DNA from: Rhodoferax sp.
GTDB lineage: Bacteria > Pseudomonadota > Gammaproteobacteria > Burkholderiales > Burkholderiaceae_C
DNA: 64,000 bases
Assembly: GCF_012927445.1 (NCBI RefSeq)
Contig: NZ_JABBPD010000008.1
Location: 248,001-312,000 of the forward strand
Direction: 5' to 3'
The position numbers and the translations under genes were made by a program. Of this stretch, positions 44,789-57,200 are shown piece after piece (position 1 is the stretch's first letter; each line of letters starts with the position of its first letter). The notes under the pieces were generated by a model that saw only the letters and a list, made by a program, of their open reading frames with translations, ran no database searches and was not told the DNA's origin.

Positions 44789-44847
44789 AATTGATGCTGC
44801 CAGAGCCAGCGGCCTTGACTCATCCGCTGTTCTGGAAGCTGCAGAGT

Positions 44848-46335
44848 TTACTGCAGGATGTCGCCAATGCAGAGATATTTGATCTCGACATAGTCATCCA
44901 TGCCGTGGTGTGAACCCTCGCGGCCCAGACCGGACTGCTTGACGCCGCCAAACGGCACATGCTCAGTTGCCAGAATGCCGACGTTGATACCGACCATGCC
45001 GTATTCCAGTGCCTCGGCCACCCGGAATATCCGGCCCACGTCGCGGCTGTAGAAATAGCTGGCCAAGCCGAATTCGGTATGGTTGGCGGCGTCAATCGCT
45101 TCCTGCTCGGTGGTGAAGCGGAACACGGGCGCGAACGGGCCGAAGGTTTCTTCTTTGGCGCACAGCATGTCGGCGGTGGCTTCCGAAATGACGGTGGGCT
45201 CAAAAAACTGGCCACTTAATGGCTTGCCGCCGGCCATGATCTGGCCGCCCTTGGCGATGGCGTCAGCGACGTGGCGGCTGACTTTGTCGACGGCCGCGTC
45301 TTCGATCAGCGGGCCTTGCGTGACACCTTCTTCAAAGCCGTTGCCGACTTTGAGTGCTTTGACCTTGGCGGCAAACTTGGTCACAAACTGGTCGTACACG
45401 CCACTCTGCACATAAAAGCGGTTGGCACAAACGCAGGTTTGGCCGGCGTTGCGGTATTTGCTGAGCATGGCACCTTCGACGGCGGAGTCGATGTCGGCAT
45501 CGTCAAACACGATAAAGGGCGCATTGCCGCCCAGTTCCAGCGACATTTTCTTGACGGTTGGGGCCGATTGCGCCATCAGGATGCGACCGACTTCGGTGGA
45601 GCCGGTGAAGCTGATGTGGCGCACCACGTCGCTGGCACAGATGACCTTGCCGACGGCAATGGAGTTGTTGCCGTCGGCGGTAATCATGTTCAGCACGCCA
45701 GCCGGAATACCGGCGCGAATCGCCAACTCGGCGGCCGCCAGCGCGGTCAGTGGTGTCAGCTCGGCCGGCTTGATGAGGACGGTGCAGCCAGCGGCCAGCG
45801 CCGGGGCCACCTTGCGCGTGATCATGGCCAGCGGGAAGTTCCAGGGTGTGATCGCGGCGCAGACGCCAATCGGCTGCTTGATCACCATCAGGCGGCGGTT
45901 GTTGTCGAATTGGGGCAGGGTTTCGCCATTGACGCGCTTGGCTTCTTCGGCAAACCACTCCACAAAGCTGGCGCCATAGGCGACTTCGCCCTTGGCTTCC
46001 GTAAACGGCTTGCCTTGCTCGGCGGTCATGATGCGTCCCAGGTCGTCCTGATTGGCCATCAACAAATCAAACCACTTGCGCAAGATGATGCTGCGCTCTT
46101 TGGCGGTCTTGCTGCGCCAAGCCGGCCAGGCGGCGTTGGCGGCTGCGATGGCCAGCTCTGCCTCGGCCGGGCCGAGGTTGGCGACATCGGCCAGTTTGTG
46201 ACCGGTGGCCGGATCCAGGATGTCAAAGCGGCTGGCACCGGCGAGCCACTGGCCGTTGATCAATGCATCGGCCTTGAGCAGCGTCGGGTCGTTCAGCAGC
46301 GAGAGGGGTGATGTTTGAGTAGGTGTCATGTCCAT
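44848..46335 (-). CDS. gabD: NAD(P)-dependent succinate-semialdehyde dehydrogenase
   Basis: A 495-residue aldehyde dehydrogenase. Catalytic Glu is in [20 protein letters not shown], catalytic Cys in [17 protein letters not shown], and [33 protein letters not shown] and the end [16 protein letters not shown] are marks of the succinate-semialdehyde and related dehydrogenases. Two ATG codons (46335, 46329) are alternatives. No GABA transaminase is beside it, so glutarate-semialdehyde or similar substrates are possible. Confidence 0.87.
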   Translation of the reverse strand: MDMTPTQTSPLSLLNDPTLLKADALINGQWLAGASRFDILDPATGHKLADVANLGPAEAELAIAAANAAWPAWRSKTAKERSIILRKWFDLLMANQDDLGRIMTAEQGKPFTEAKGEVAYGASFVEWFAEEAKRVNGETLPQFDNNRRLMVIKQPIGVCAAITPWNFPLAMITRKVAPALAAGCTVLIKPAELTPLTALAAAELAIRAGIPAGVLNMITADGNNSIAVGKVICASDVVRHISFTGSTEVGRILMAQSAPTVKKMSLELGGNAPFIVFDDADIDSAVEGAMLSKYRNAGQTCVCANRFYVQSGVYDQFVTKFAAKVKALKVGNGFEEGVTQGPLIEDAAVDKVSRHVADAIAKGGQIMAGGKPLSGQFFEPTVISEATADMLCAKEETFGPFAPVFRFTTEQEAIDAANHTEFGLASYFYSRDVGRIFRVAEALEYGMVGINVGILATEHVPFGGVKQSGLGREGSHHGMDDYVEIKYLCIGDILQ

Positions 46336-46567
46336 GGCGGTCAGTGGGTTGAGTTTGGGAGGAAGGCAGAACCAAAGCATCAAGCGTAGCGGGTTTTCCG
46401 CTGGGTCGTCGTGCCGTTTGCGACAAGTCGCAAACGGCACTTGCTTGGCGACATCGTCACCGTGTCTTGATGACTTAAAATTTATAGCTTCGGTGGCTGG
46501 CTGTCTTCATGCTTTACCGACCACAGCCGATTCGCCCCAAGAACTACTCAATCTTTCCTCCTTCGCC

Positions 46568-49294
<2,727 letters not shown>

Positions 49295-49296
49295 TT

Positions 49297-49350
49297 TGCT
49301 ATTAATTGGATAGCTACTTGCGCATGCTACACGGGGGCTAGCGCTTGATT
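49297..49350 (+). repeat. Dispersed repeat, family A, intergenic copy after alaS
   Basis: TTGCTATTAATTGGATAGCT, then ACTTGCGCATGCTACACGGG and GGCTAGCGCTTG. This copy is complete and is close to the reverse complement of the 37441-37491 copy. Confidence 0.7.
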
Positions 49351-49378
49351 CGGTTCTAAATTTGCGAGACGGGCCCCT

Positions 49379-49397
49379 GGCCTGTCTATCGCAGGCC
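49379..49397. terminator. Hairpin between alaS and acyltransferase gene
   Basis: GGCCTG at 49379 pairs with CAGGCC at 49392 around a 7-base loop. It sits between two converging genes and may serve both; no clear T-run is present. Confidence 0.45.
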
Positions 49398-49435
49398 CCT
49401 TACGGCTGGTGAGCCCCTTGGTGCCGGCGGAGGGC

Positions 49436-50512
49436 TCAGTAGCCGTGTCGGGGCGATATTTTTTTACCGTGTGCGCCCAGTCGAGACAACGGCGCCTCGA
49501 TCCAGCGTTCAAACAGCACGGCCAGTCCCAGGCAGGCCATCCAGCTGCCCAGTAACGCCAGCACGGCAGGCCAGGTGCCGCGCAGCCCCAGCCGCACAAA
49601 CAGCGCATTGCCGAGCATCAAGACCGAAAAATGCACCAGAAACAGGGCGTAGGAAGTTTGCCCCAGCCGGCTAATCACACCTGTTAGCGAGGCGGGCAGG
49701 GCGGTTCGGGCGTGGGTGGCATGTTGATGCCATTGCAGCAATCCCAGGAGCAAGGCCACCGTCAGGGCCAAGGCGATGCGTTCGCGAAAATCAAACGCCA
49801 GCGCGAGCAGTCCGATGCCTGCCAGCAAACCGAGCAGCCAGCCGGGGCGGCGTGCGTTGCCGGCCCAGAAGGCGGCCGCCCCCATGCCATAGGCGCCAAA
49901 AAAGTACAGTGCCCAGTTGTCCCAACCCTCATCGCGATTGAAAAAGAACAGCGACGCCAGCATCAGGCCCAGCAGCAGCGCCTGCGGCCAGCGCGGGCTG
50001 CGGCCCAGCCACAGCAGCAGTGTCATGAGGGCGAAAAGCTGAAAGTCGATCGCCACATACCAGACACCGGCTGACAGGGAGTCGTAGCCGAGCACGCCCT
50101 GCAACAGCGTCGCATGCGACAGCGCCTGACGCCAGGTCGGTGCATCAGGGATGAAGTCGGCGTTGAGCCAGTGGCGGGCCAGCGCCGCACTGGCGACGGC
50201 GAGCAACAGGGCGGCCAGGAAAGGCAGGATCAAGCGCTGGTAGCGCTGCAGGATCGAGCGCCAGGGGGAACTCACGCGCATCTGCCCGGCCGGGGCCAGA
50301 CTGCGCACGGCCAGGTAACCGCCGAGCACCAGAAACACCTGCACCGCCATGCGGGCGTACTCGAAAAACCAGTCGGTCAACGCGGGGGCGGCGTCGCTCA
50401 GGGCATCGGCCAGCGGTCCGTACGCCACAAAGTGGTGCAGCACAATCAACTGCGCGGCGATCAGCTTGAGGGCATCAATGTGCGTTTGCCGGCCAGGCCT
50501 GGTGGAACTCAT
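49436..50512 (-). CDS. Membrane acyltransferase (acyltransferase 3 family)
   Basis: A 358-residue protein with about ten transmembrane helices. It starts THIDALKLIAAQLIVLHHFVAYGPL, the family signature with the catalytic His near the end of helix 1, followed by FFEYARMAVQVFLVLGGYLAV and many hydrophobic runs to the end. These proteins O-acylate envelope sugars or other surface polymers. It overlaps the transglutaminase-like gene by 4 bases in the same direction, so both act in one transcript. Confidence 0.85.
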   Translation of the reverse strand: MSSTRPGRQTHIDALKLIAAQLIVLHHFVAYGPLADALSDAAPALTDWFFEYARMAVQVFLVLGGYLAVRSLAPAGQMRVSSPWRSILQRYQRLILPFLAALLLAVASAALARHWLNADFIPDAPTWRQALSHATLLQGVLGYDSLSAGVWYVAIDFQLFALMTLLLWLGRSPRWPQALLLGLMLASLFFFNRDEGWDNWALYFFGAYGMGAAAFWAGNARRPGWLLGLLAGIGLLALAFDFRERIALALTVALLLGLLQWHQHATHARTALPASLTGVISRLGQTSYALFLVHFSVLMLGNALFVRLGLRGTWPAVLALLGSWMACLGLAVLFERWIEAPLSRLGAHGKKISPRHGY

Positions 50513-51681
50513 TGCGCGGGCAGCACCAGGTCGGCCGTGTCGGGGCGAACCCAGCGTGCGAATTCTCGCGTGGTGTCGATGCAGCCGCCGGCATCGGTGT
50601 AGACACCGCGGGGTTCACGGTAGCGCTCCATCACGGCCATGATCCGCTGAAGTTCAGCCGGGTTGTGCAAGGCCGCCTCGATCATCGGTTCAATCCGGGC
50701 TTCGTCGATGCGCTCCTCGCCGTTCTCGTCCAGATAGAGTCCGAGTCGCCAGTGGTAAATTTCCACACATTTACGGGCCAGGGTGTAAGGCTGCTCGTGC
50801 TTCCATAAGTTACTGAACAGGCCACCGCCCAGGTACATGACCCATGAACCTTCAAAACCCGAGGCCTCGGAAGAGGGTTCATCGGGATTGCGGAACCAGG
50901 TGCGGTCACCTGGCACGAAATAGCGGGGTGGCAAGGGTTCGTCCATTGAACCCTGCTCGCGCAGAAAAACCTCATGAAACTCGCCTGACGCGATGGGGCG
51001 CGCCGTCCACATCGTCTGCAATTGCTGGAGCAGGGCCGGGTTGATTTTTTCCAGCTCCTGCGCGATGCCCAACAAAATCACGTATTCAGTGGCGCGATAA
51101 CAGGAGAACGCGTACAGGCTGCCCGACACCTCCGGTTGGGTGGCTTTGGTCAGGGCCGCGATCAGCGATACCCCGGGCAGGACGGTGAAGCCGCGGTCCT
51201 CGTTGTAAGTCCAGCAGTCCGGCGGGCGATCGACCTCGCGGGTGTGAAAGGCCAGCGTCGTTTTGCGAGCGGCCAGCACAATGTTGCGGCGGATGCGAAC
51301 CGCTGACAGCAACTCATCCAGGCTGGGGAACTCGAAGGCCACCGGCCCCATGAGCAGTGTGACCACGATCTCGCGCATCAGATCCGCTGGCTGCGTCAAG
51401 GTGTCGAGGTGCAGTGTCTTGCAGAGTTGCAGCGTGTCGTGACCGGGTGCCCAAGCCTGCGCTTGTTCGTCATTGAGCCGCAGGCACAGAAAAGGTCCGA
51501 CGGCATCGGCACCGGTTTCAACCCTCACATGCGGCGCCAGATCCAGTGCGTCAAGCAGCTTCAGCACGGCCTGGCCTTCCTCAATGGCCTCGGTTGTTGG
51601 ATTGCCCCGAATAAGAATGCCGCGAAGGGCGGGGCGACCTTGATTGCCCATCGTGCTGTTTGTTTCCTGCCAGTAACGCAT
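50509..51681 (-). CDS. Transglutaminase-like protein related to Bacillus Tgl
   Basis: A protein of about 390 residues with no signal peptide. A central block GFTVLPGVSLIAALTKATQP, SGSLYAFSCYRATEYVILLG and later PPRYFVPGDRTWFRNPDEP then GSWVMYLGGGLFSNLWKHE follows the order of the spore-coat transglutaminase of Bacillus: catalytic Cys in the YAFxC motif, then a PGD-x-FxNP motif and a GxN/GG segment. This would make protein-glutamine gamma-glutamyl crosslinks. The call is from pattern recall and not verified. The start is uncertain (ATG at 51681 or at 51651 with AGGAAA upstream). It sits behind eutBC by about 99 bp. Confidence 0.55.
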   Translation of the reverse strand: MRYWQETNSTMGNQGRPALRGILIRGNPTTEAIEEGQAVLKLLDALDLAPHVRVETGADAVGPFLCLRLNDEQAQAWAPGHDTLQLCKTLHLDTLTQPADLMREIVVTLLMGPVAFEFPSLDELLSAVRIRRNIVLAARKTTLAFHTREVDRPPDCWTYNEDRGFTVLPGVSLIAALTKATQPEVSGSLYAFSCYRATEYVILLGIAQELEKINPALLQQLQTMWTARPIASGEFHEVFLREQGSMDEPLPPRYFVPGDRTWFRNPDEPSSEASGFEGSWVMYLGGGLFSNLWKHEQPYTLARKCVEIYHWRLGLYLDENGEERIDEARIEPMIEAALHNPAELQRIMAVMERYREPRGVYTDAGGCIDTTREFARWVRPDTADLVLPAQ

Positions 51682-51779
51682 TATTTGACTGGGCAAAATA
51701 CCCCAAGCGAAACCCGGTATTGTGCGCTTGAGAACAAGGGCCTCTTCATCGTCAGTTCGGCTCCGTTTGGAGCGATCGC

Positions 51780-52610
51780 TTATTTCAGCAGGAAATTTTT
51801 TCGATTTGCTACCGCCAAGTCAGGGGCGGCTCCCGTTTCATCCTTGAGGTCGACGCCGGACAATTGCCGACGGCGTGACGCTGACAACAAGTGGTGCAAT
51901 TTGTAAGCGGCTTCCTCATAGCTCAGTCCGGCCGGGCGCACGTTGGAGATGCAATTGCGGCTGGCATCCAGCAGGCCGACGCGCGGCATCCATGTCAGGT
52001 ACAAGCCCATGCTGTCGGGTGAACTCAAGCCCGGCCGTTCACCGATCAATACCACCACCGCCTTGGCGCCCAGCAGCTCGGCGACTTCGTCGCCGACGGC
52101 AACCCGGCCTTGCTGGACGATGCAAATCGGTGCGATGGACCAGTTTTCTTCGGCGATATGGCGTTGCAGCACGCGTAGAAAGGGCGCCGCGCTTTGCTCG
52201 ATGGCGACGGCCGACAGGCCATCCACCACCACGAAGGCGAGGTCGTAAGGATGATCGGACTGTGTCTTTTCGCCGTTCCTCAGGACCGCCAGTGCCTGCC
52301 GCGATGCCGCGTCGAGCCGGCGTCCCAGGTCGGGGCGCCGCAGATAAGTGCTGCGGTCGGCGGCCGCACTGTGCAGCGTGAGGCAGGGCGCACCATGGGT
52401 TTGCGGCGATGCGTTCAAGGTGTTCGCCAAGTGCGCGACGTCCAGTGCCAGATGCACCGCATCGCGCGCCTTGGCATGGGCCAACTGGAACTCCAGATGC
52501 GCGGCAGTCGGCAAGCTCACGCCGGCGCGCCCGAGCGCGATACGGGCATCGGTAAACTGGCGCAGGATTGCCCACGGGTTGGCGATGGCGGGTGATGGCT
52601 GATTTTTCAT
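51780..52610 (-). CDS. eutC: Ethanolamine ammonia-lyase small subunit
   Basis: A 276-residue subunit of adenosylcobalamin-dependent ethanolamine ammonia-lyase. [75 protein letters not shown] and [18 protein letters not shown] are the family blocks, including the B12-binding region. It lies 18 bp after eutB and forms the active enzyme with it. No eutA reactivase or microcompartment shell gene is in the window. Confidence 0.95.
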   Translation of the reverse strand: MKNQPSPAIANPWAILRQFTDARIALGRAGVSLPTAAHLEFQLAHAKARDAVHLALDVAHLANTLNASPQTHGAPCLTLHSAAADRSTYLRRPDLGRRLDAASRQALAVLRNGEKTQSDHPYDLAFVVVDGLSAVAIEQSAAPFLRVLQRHIAEENWSIAPICIVQQGRVAVGDEVAELLGAKAVVVLIGERPGLSSPDSMGLYLTWMPRVGLLDASRNCISNVRPAGLSYEEAAYKLHHLLSASRRRQLSGVDLKDETGAAPDLAVANRKNFLLK

Positions 52611-52628
52611 GGCAGGCCAACTTTCACG

Positions 52629-54026
52629 TTAAGGCAGACGCAACAACGCTTTCTGGAACGCTGGCGGCAAAGCAGGATTCAGCCGGAACTGCTTGTCGCC
52701 GCTGAAGATCTGCATCCTTTGCAACCAGGCCTCGAATTCCGGCGCCGGCCGCAGACCTAAAACGCGACGGGCATACAGCGCGTCGTGAAACGACGTGCTC
52801 TGGTAATTGAGCATGATGTCGTCCGCGCCCGGCACCCCCATCACAAAGTTGCAGCCGGCCACGCCGAGCAGCGTCAGCAGCACGTCCATGTCGTTCTGGT
52901 CGGCCTCGGCATGGTTGGTGTAACAAACATCGCAGCCCATCGGCAGGCCGAGCAGCTTGCCGCAAAAGTGGTCTTCCAGCCCGGCGCGGATGATTTGCTT
53001 GCCGTCGAACAGGTATTCCGGTCCGATGAAGCCGACCACCGAATTGACCAGCAGCGGCTTGAAGTGGCGCGCCACCGCATAGGCGCGCGCTTCGCAGGTT
53101 TGCTGGTCGATCCCTTGATGCGCGTTGGCCGACAAGGCGCTGCCCTGACCGGTTTCGAAATACATGACGTTGTCGCCGACCGTGCCGCGCTGCAACGACA
53201 AGGCCGCGCTGCGCGCCTCCTCCAGCAGTTTCAGGCTGACGCCGAAGCTGCGGTTGGTGGCCTCGGTGCCGCCGATCGACTGGAATACCAGGTCCACCGG
53301 TGCACCGCGGTTGATGGCTTCAATCGTGTTGGTGACATGCGTCAGTACACAGGACTGGGTCGGGATTTCATACTGTTGGATGATGTCATTCATCATTGTC
53401 ACCAGCTTGATGGCTTGCGGCACGTTGTCGGTGGCCGGATTGATGCCGATCACCGCATCGCCACTGCCGTACAGCAAACCGTCCAGCAGGCTGGCGGCGA
53501 TGCCGGTGGCGTCATCGGTCGGGTGGTTCGGCTGCAAGCGGGTGGACAGGCGGCCTGGTAGCCCGATGGTGTTGCGGAATGTGGTCACCACTTGGCACTT
53601 TTTTGCCACCAGAATCAGGTCCTGGTTGCGCATGATCTTGCACACGGCGGCCGCCATTTCCGGTGTGATGCCGGGCGCCAGTGCGGTCAGCATGGCACTG
53701 TCCACGTCGTCGCCCAGCAGCCAGTTGCGAAAGTCACCCACGGTCAGATGACTAACGGGGGCAAAGGCGGCGGCGTCGTGGCTGTCGATGATCAGGCGCG
53801 TGATTTCGTCGTTTTCATACGGGATCAGTACTTCGCTCAAGAAGATGGCCAGCGGCAACTCGGCCAGCGCCATTTGTGCCACGGCGCGTTCTTCGGCACT
53901 GTGAGCCGCCACCCCGGCCAGCCGGTCGCCGGAACGTTCCGGGGTGGCCTTGGCCATCAGGTCTTTCAAGTCGCAAAAGGCGTAAGTCTTGGCTCCGACG
54001 GTGTGGGTGTACTGATGTGCTTGCAC
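52629..54026 (-). CDS. eutB: Ethanolamine ammonia-lyase large subunit
   Basis: A 465-residue catalytic (beta/alpha)8 subunit that converts ethanolamine to acetaldehyde and ammonia. LLDGLLYGSGDAVIGINPATDN, QSCVLTHVTNTIEAINRGAPVDLVFQSIGGTE, DNVMYFETGQGSALSANAHQGIDQQTCEARAY and CDVCYTNHAEADQNDMDVLLTLLGVAGCNFVMGVPGADDIM are diagnostic. The full length is present. With eutC it allows use of ethanolamine as a nitrogen source. Confidence 0.96.
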   Translation of the reverse strand: MQAHQYTHTVGAKTYAFCDLKDLMAKATPERSGDRLAGVAAHSAEERAVAQMALAELPLAIFLSEVLIPYENDEITRLIIDSHDAAAFAPVSHLTVGDFRNWLLGDDVDSAMLTALAPGITPEMAAAVCKIMRNQDLILVAKKCQVVTTFRNTIGLPGRLSTRLQPNHPTDDATGIAASLLDGLLYGSGDAVIGINPATDNVPQAIKLVTMMNDIIQQYEIPTQSCVLTHVTNTIEAINRGAPVDLVFQSIGGTEATNRSFGVSLKLLEEARSAALSLQRGTVGDNVMYFETGQGSALSANAHQGIDQQTCEARAYAVARHFKPLLVNSVVGFIGPEYLFDGKQIIRAGLEDHFCGKLLGLPMGCDVCYTNHAEADQNDMDVLLTLLGVAGCNFVMGVPGADDIMLNYQSTSFHDALYARRVLGLRPAPEFEAWLQRMQIFSGDKQFRLNPALPPAFQKALLRLP

Positions 54027-54141
54027 GGTGTGCTTAGCTCAAATTTGGCACGATAGCAGCTATTGCCCTGGTTCGCTGGATTCAGCCAGTTCTCCCGTGG
54101 TTACCGGAAATTTTTTGAACAGAGCCCGTCTGGATCGTGGG

Positions 54142-54654
54142 CTATTTTTTGAGCGCAGTCTTGGTCCGGGCTGGCTTTTTGACCGGCAATCGTTTGATCT
54201 CGCTCACGGGAATCAGGCTGATGCTGCGGTCAATGGTTTGCGTTCTGCCATGCTTCGGGCGGGTGATGTCGGCCAAGGTCACCTTGTCCAGTTCGGCCAG
54301 ATACATTTGCAGCGCGGTCTTGAAAACCTGCTTTAACTGGCAGTGAGCGGTGAGCGTGCAGGCGTTGTGGCTGGCATCAAAACACTCCACCATCCGGAAA
54401 TCTGTCTCGGATTTTCGCACCACGTCACCAATATTGATGTCGGCCGCTGCCTTGAGCAGGCGCAAACCACCGCCGCGCCCGCGCGTGGTCTGCAGCAAAC
54501 CTTGGCGCGCCAGATCGTTGACGATCTTCATTAAATGGTTTTTGGAGACCGCGTGGCTTTCGGCCAGTTCAGCAATGGTGATCGAGCGCTCAGGGTTGAG
54601 AGCGCAGAACATCAAAACCCGCAAGGTGTAGTCGGTGTAGTCTGTCAGTCTCAT
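54142..54654 (-). CDS. nsrR: Rrf2-family regulator, NsrR type
   Basis: A 170-residue Rrf2 winged-helix regulator. MRLTDYTDYTLRVLMFCALNPERSITIAELAESHAVSKNHLMKIVNDLARQG is the HTH, and RGRGGGLRLLKAAADINIGDVVRKSE follows. The Fe-S cysteines are in ECFDASHNACTLTAHCQL with NsrR-like spacing. It is divergent from nnrS, the usual NO-stress partner, and likely represses it until nitric oxide destroys the cluster. The Lys/Arg-rich tail after about residue 150 is an extension. Confidence 0.88.
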   Translation of the reverse strand: MRLTDYTDYTLRVLMFCALNPERSITIAELAESHAVSKNHLMKIVNDLARQGLLQTTRGRGGGLRLLKAAADINIGDVVRKSETDFRMVECFDASHNACTLTAHCQLKQVFKTALQMYLAELDKVTLADITRPKHGRTQTIDRSISLIPVSEIKRLPVKKPARTKTALKK

Positions 54655-54680
54655 CAGAGGCCTTTATTGTTGCTGTTACA

Positions 54681-54695
54681 TGTCATTTTATGACA
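54681..54695. promoter_or_regulatory. Palindrome TGTCATTTTATGACA in nsrR-nnrS region
   Basis: TGTCAT and ATGACA form a perfect inverted repeat around TTT. It lies about 27 bp before the nsrR start in the divergent promoter and is a candidate operator for NsrR or a Crp/Fnr-type regulator. Confidence 0.5.
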
Positions 54696-54713
54696 CATTA
54701 AATATTAAGATAT

Positions 54714-54726
54714 ATGTAGAATACAT
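54714..54726. promoter_or_regulatory. Palindrome ATGTAGAATACAT upstream of nnrS
   Basis: ATGTA and TACAT surround GAA, within AAGATATATGTAGAATACAT. The AAGAT...ATGTA look is like the AT-rich NsrR operators, and it lies 40 bp before the nnrS ATG. Confidence 0.45.
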
Positions 54727-54765
54727 TAATTGAAAAATATTTGCCATCTACGTCATTACATTGCC

Positions 54766-55971
54766 ATGAAAACAAATTCGTTGCCCATCTTCTCCGAAGT
54801 CAAAGCCGCTGCACAGATGCAAAAGGGCATGCCTTTTTTGCGGCTGGGTTTTCGGCCTTTTTATGTCGCTGGGGCCTTGCTCGCGGCCCTGATCGTGCCG
54901 CTGTGGGTGGCCATGTTTCTCGGCCAGCTGCCGTTAACGCCTGCCGTGCCACCCCTGCTGTGGCACGCACATGAAATGTTGTTCGGCTTTGCGGTGGCCA
55001 TCATCGTGGGGTTTTTGCTGACGGCCGGCAAGGCGTGGACCGGGCTCGCCACGCCGCGCGGCGCCTGGCTGGGTGGCTTGGTCGTGCTGTGGCTGGCGGC
55101 ACGCGTGGCCTCGGTACTGGGGTCCTACGCGCTGTATGCGGTGCTGGATATGGCGCTGTTGCCGCTGGTGGCTGCCATTTTGCTCACGCTCTTGCTGCGT
55201 GCGCGCAATTACCGCAACCTGCCGCTGGCCCTGATTCTGGCGTTGCTGGCGTCCGCCAATCTGTTCTTTCATCTGGCGGCGATGGGTGCGCTGAATCTGC
55301 CCGCCATCACGCCTTTGTATGCTGGTTTGGCATTGATCGTGATGATTGAGTGCGTGATGGCCGGGCGTGTTATTCCGGCGTTCACCATGGCCGTCACGCC
55401 GGGTTTGAAGCTGATCGCCACGGTATGGGTCGAACGGGTCACGCTGGGCGCTACCGGCTTGGGTTTGGCGCTCTGGGTGTTTGCGCCAAACGGTGTGGTG
55501 AGTCTGTTGGTCCTTGCACTGGCCAGTGTGCTGCATCTCAAACGCTTGGCCAGCTGGCGTCCTGCGCTCACAGTCAAACGTCCCATTTTGTGGATTCTGC
55601 ATGCCGCCTATGCCTGGATTCCGGTCGGACTGGGGTTGCTGGCACTGGCCCAGATCGGCCTGGTGCCCGTTTCGTCCGGTGTGCATGCGCTGGCGGTCGG
55701 AGCCACCGGCGGTCTCATCATCGGCATGATCACCCGTACCGCTCGCGGTCACACCGGCCGGCCCTTGAAGGCGTCGAACCCCGAGGTACTGGCCTACGCG
55801 CTGGTGATGACCGCCGCTGTGCTGCGCGTGCTGTTGCCCCTGCTGGCACCCGGGCTGCTGGGGGTCTCGCTCATTGCGGCAGCGGTGGTCTGGAGCGCTG
55901 CATTTTTGATCTATTTGTGGCAGTTCACGCCCTGGCTGATGAGCACCCGGCTCGACGGCAAAGACGGTTGA
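54766..55971 (+). CDS. nnrS: NnrS family membrane protein
   Basis: A 401-residue protein with about twelve transmembrane helices. PFLRLGFRPFYVAGALLAAL, LLWHAHEMLFGFAVAIIVGFLLTAGKAWTG and the later VMAGRVIPAFTM and GMITRTARGHTGRPL are NnrS marks, with the conserved histidines of the haem-copper site. NnrS protects against nitric oxide and its iron-thiol products. A TTG at 54730 is in frame, but ATG at 54766 starts the family sequence. It is divergent from nsrR. Confidence 0.93.
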   Translation: MKTNSLPIFSEVKAAAQMQKGMPFLRLGFRPFYVAGALLAALIVPLWVAMFLGQLPLTPAVPPLLWHAHEMLFGFAVAIIVGFLLTAGKAWTGLATPRGAWLGGLVVLWLAARVASVLGSYALYAVLDMALLPLVAAILLTLLLRARNYRNLPLALILALLASANLFFHLAAMGALNLPAITPLYAGLALIVMIECVMAGRVIPAFTMAVTPGLKLIATVWVERVTLGATGLGLALWVFAPNGVVSLLVLALASVLHLKRLASWRPALTVKRPILWILHAAYAWIPVGLGLLALAQIGLVPVSSGVHALAVGATGGLIIGMITRTARGHTGRPLKASNPEVLAYALVMTAAVLRVLLPLLAPGLLGVSLIAAAVVWSAAFLIYLWQFTPWLMSTRLDGKDG

Positions 55972-55982
55972 TGTGCCGCTGA

Positions 55983-57200
55983 TCAGGTGGCCGATGACAG
56001 CACGGTGAACACCCGCACCGTGCCTTCAATGGCGCGCAGATTGGCCAGCGTGGCCGCATCCATGGCGGCGCTGACATCGATCACCGCCACGCCAAAGCCA
56101 CCCTGGGTTTCCAGATGCAGCAGCGACACGTTGAGGTCCGCCGCACTGAGCGCACTGTTGACATGCGCCATGACACCGGGTCGGTCATGATGGATATGGA
56201 CCAGACGCGAAGGTGCACGCAGCGAACCCACCGAGAGTTCGGGCAGATTGACGCTGCCGCGGATGGCGCCCACCATCAGGTAGTCGCGCAGTTTTTCGGA
56301 CACTTCAACGCCCAGGTTGCGCTGCGCTTCCACGGTGGAGCCGCCGACGTGGGGTGTCAGGATCACCTTGTCAAAAGCCTGCAACGGCGACTCGAAGGCT
56401 TCAGCCGCCGACGCTGGTTCACGCGGAAACACGTCCAGCGCAGCACCACGCAGGCGCGGCCCGGCCAGCGCTTCGACCAAAGCCTCAATGTCCACCGCAT
56501 GGCCGCGTGCCAGGTTGATCAGCACGGCGCCGTCTTTCATCTGGGCCAGGCGCTGCGCATTGATGAGGTTCTTGGTCCGTTCGGTTTGGGGCACATGCAG
56601 GGTCACCACATCGGCCTCAATCAGCAGCGCTTCCAGGCTGGCCGTGGGGGCTGCATTGCCCAGGGGCAGACGCGCTTCAATGTCGAAATAGATCACCCGC
56701 ATGCCGATGGCCTCGGCCAGCAGCCCGGTCTGGGTGCCAATCTTGCCGTAGCCCACAATGCCGAGCGTTTTGCCGCGAATTTCATTGGCGCCTTTGGCAT
56801 CCTTCATCCAGACGCCACGCCGGGCGGCGGCATGGCGTTCCGGCACGCGGCGCAACAGGTGGATGGCGTGGCCAATGACCAACTCCGCCACCGATCGGGT
56901 GTTGGAGAACGGGCCGTTGAAGACGGCAACGCCCAGCTCGGTTGCGGCGACCAGATCAAGGTTGTTGGTGCCGGTGCAATAGGCCCCCACCGCGAGCAGT
57001 TTGGGCGCATGCGCCAGTACCTCGCGCGTGAGGGGGGTGCGCGAGCGCAGCCCCAGCACATGGACATCGGCCAGCAGGGTTTGCAACTCGCTGACGGAGG
57101 GGGCATGTTTCAAGCGCACGATGTTGGCCCCCGCCATGCCCTGCAAAATGGGCGTGGCGCTGGCATGGATGTCTTCGAGTAGAAGTATGTTGAGATGCAT
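55983..57200 (-). CDS. serA: D-3-phosphoglycerate dehydrogenase with ACT domain
   Basis: A 405-residue D-2-hydroxyacid dehydrogenase opening L-serine synthesis. LGIVGYGKIGTQTGLLAEAIGMRV is the NAD fold, VLINLARGHAVD and LTPHVGGSTVEAQRNLGVEVSEKL the active-site His block, and the last 80 residues form an ACT domain (VHIHHDRPGVMAHVNSALSAADLNVSLLHLE) for serine feedback. The length fits the E. coli SerA type without the extra allosteric domain. The frame is open upstream to 57245, but MHLNILLLEDIH is the natural start. Confidence 0.93.
   Translation of the reverse strand: MHLNILLLEDIHASATPILQGMAGANIVRLKHAPSVSELQTLLADVHVLGLRSRTPLTREVLAHAPKLLAVGAYCTGTNNLDLVAATELGVAVFNGPFSNTRSVAELVIGHAIHLLRRVPERHAAARRGVWMKDAKGANEIRGKTLGIVGYGKIGTQTGLLAEAIGMRVIYFDIEARLPLGNAAPTASLEALLIEADVVTLHVPQTERTKNLINAQRLAQMKDGAVLINLARGHAVDIEALVEALAGPRLRGAALDVFPREPASAAEAFESPLQAFDKVILTPHVGGSTVEAQRNLGVEVSEKLRDYLMVGAIRGSVNLPELSVGSLRAPSRLVHIHHDRPGVMAHVNSALSAADLNVSLLHLETQGGFGVAVIDVSAAMDAATLANLRAIEGTVRVFTVLSSAT

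Noticed and set aside
54934-55752. 272-codon minus-strand frame
   Set aside because: Antisense to nnrS with a Gln/His/Arg-rich shadow composition.
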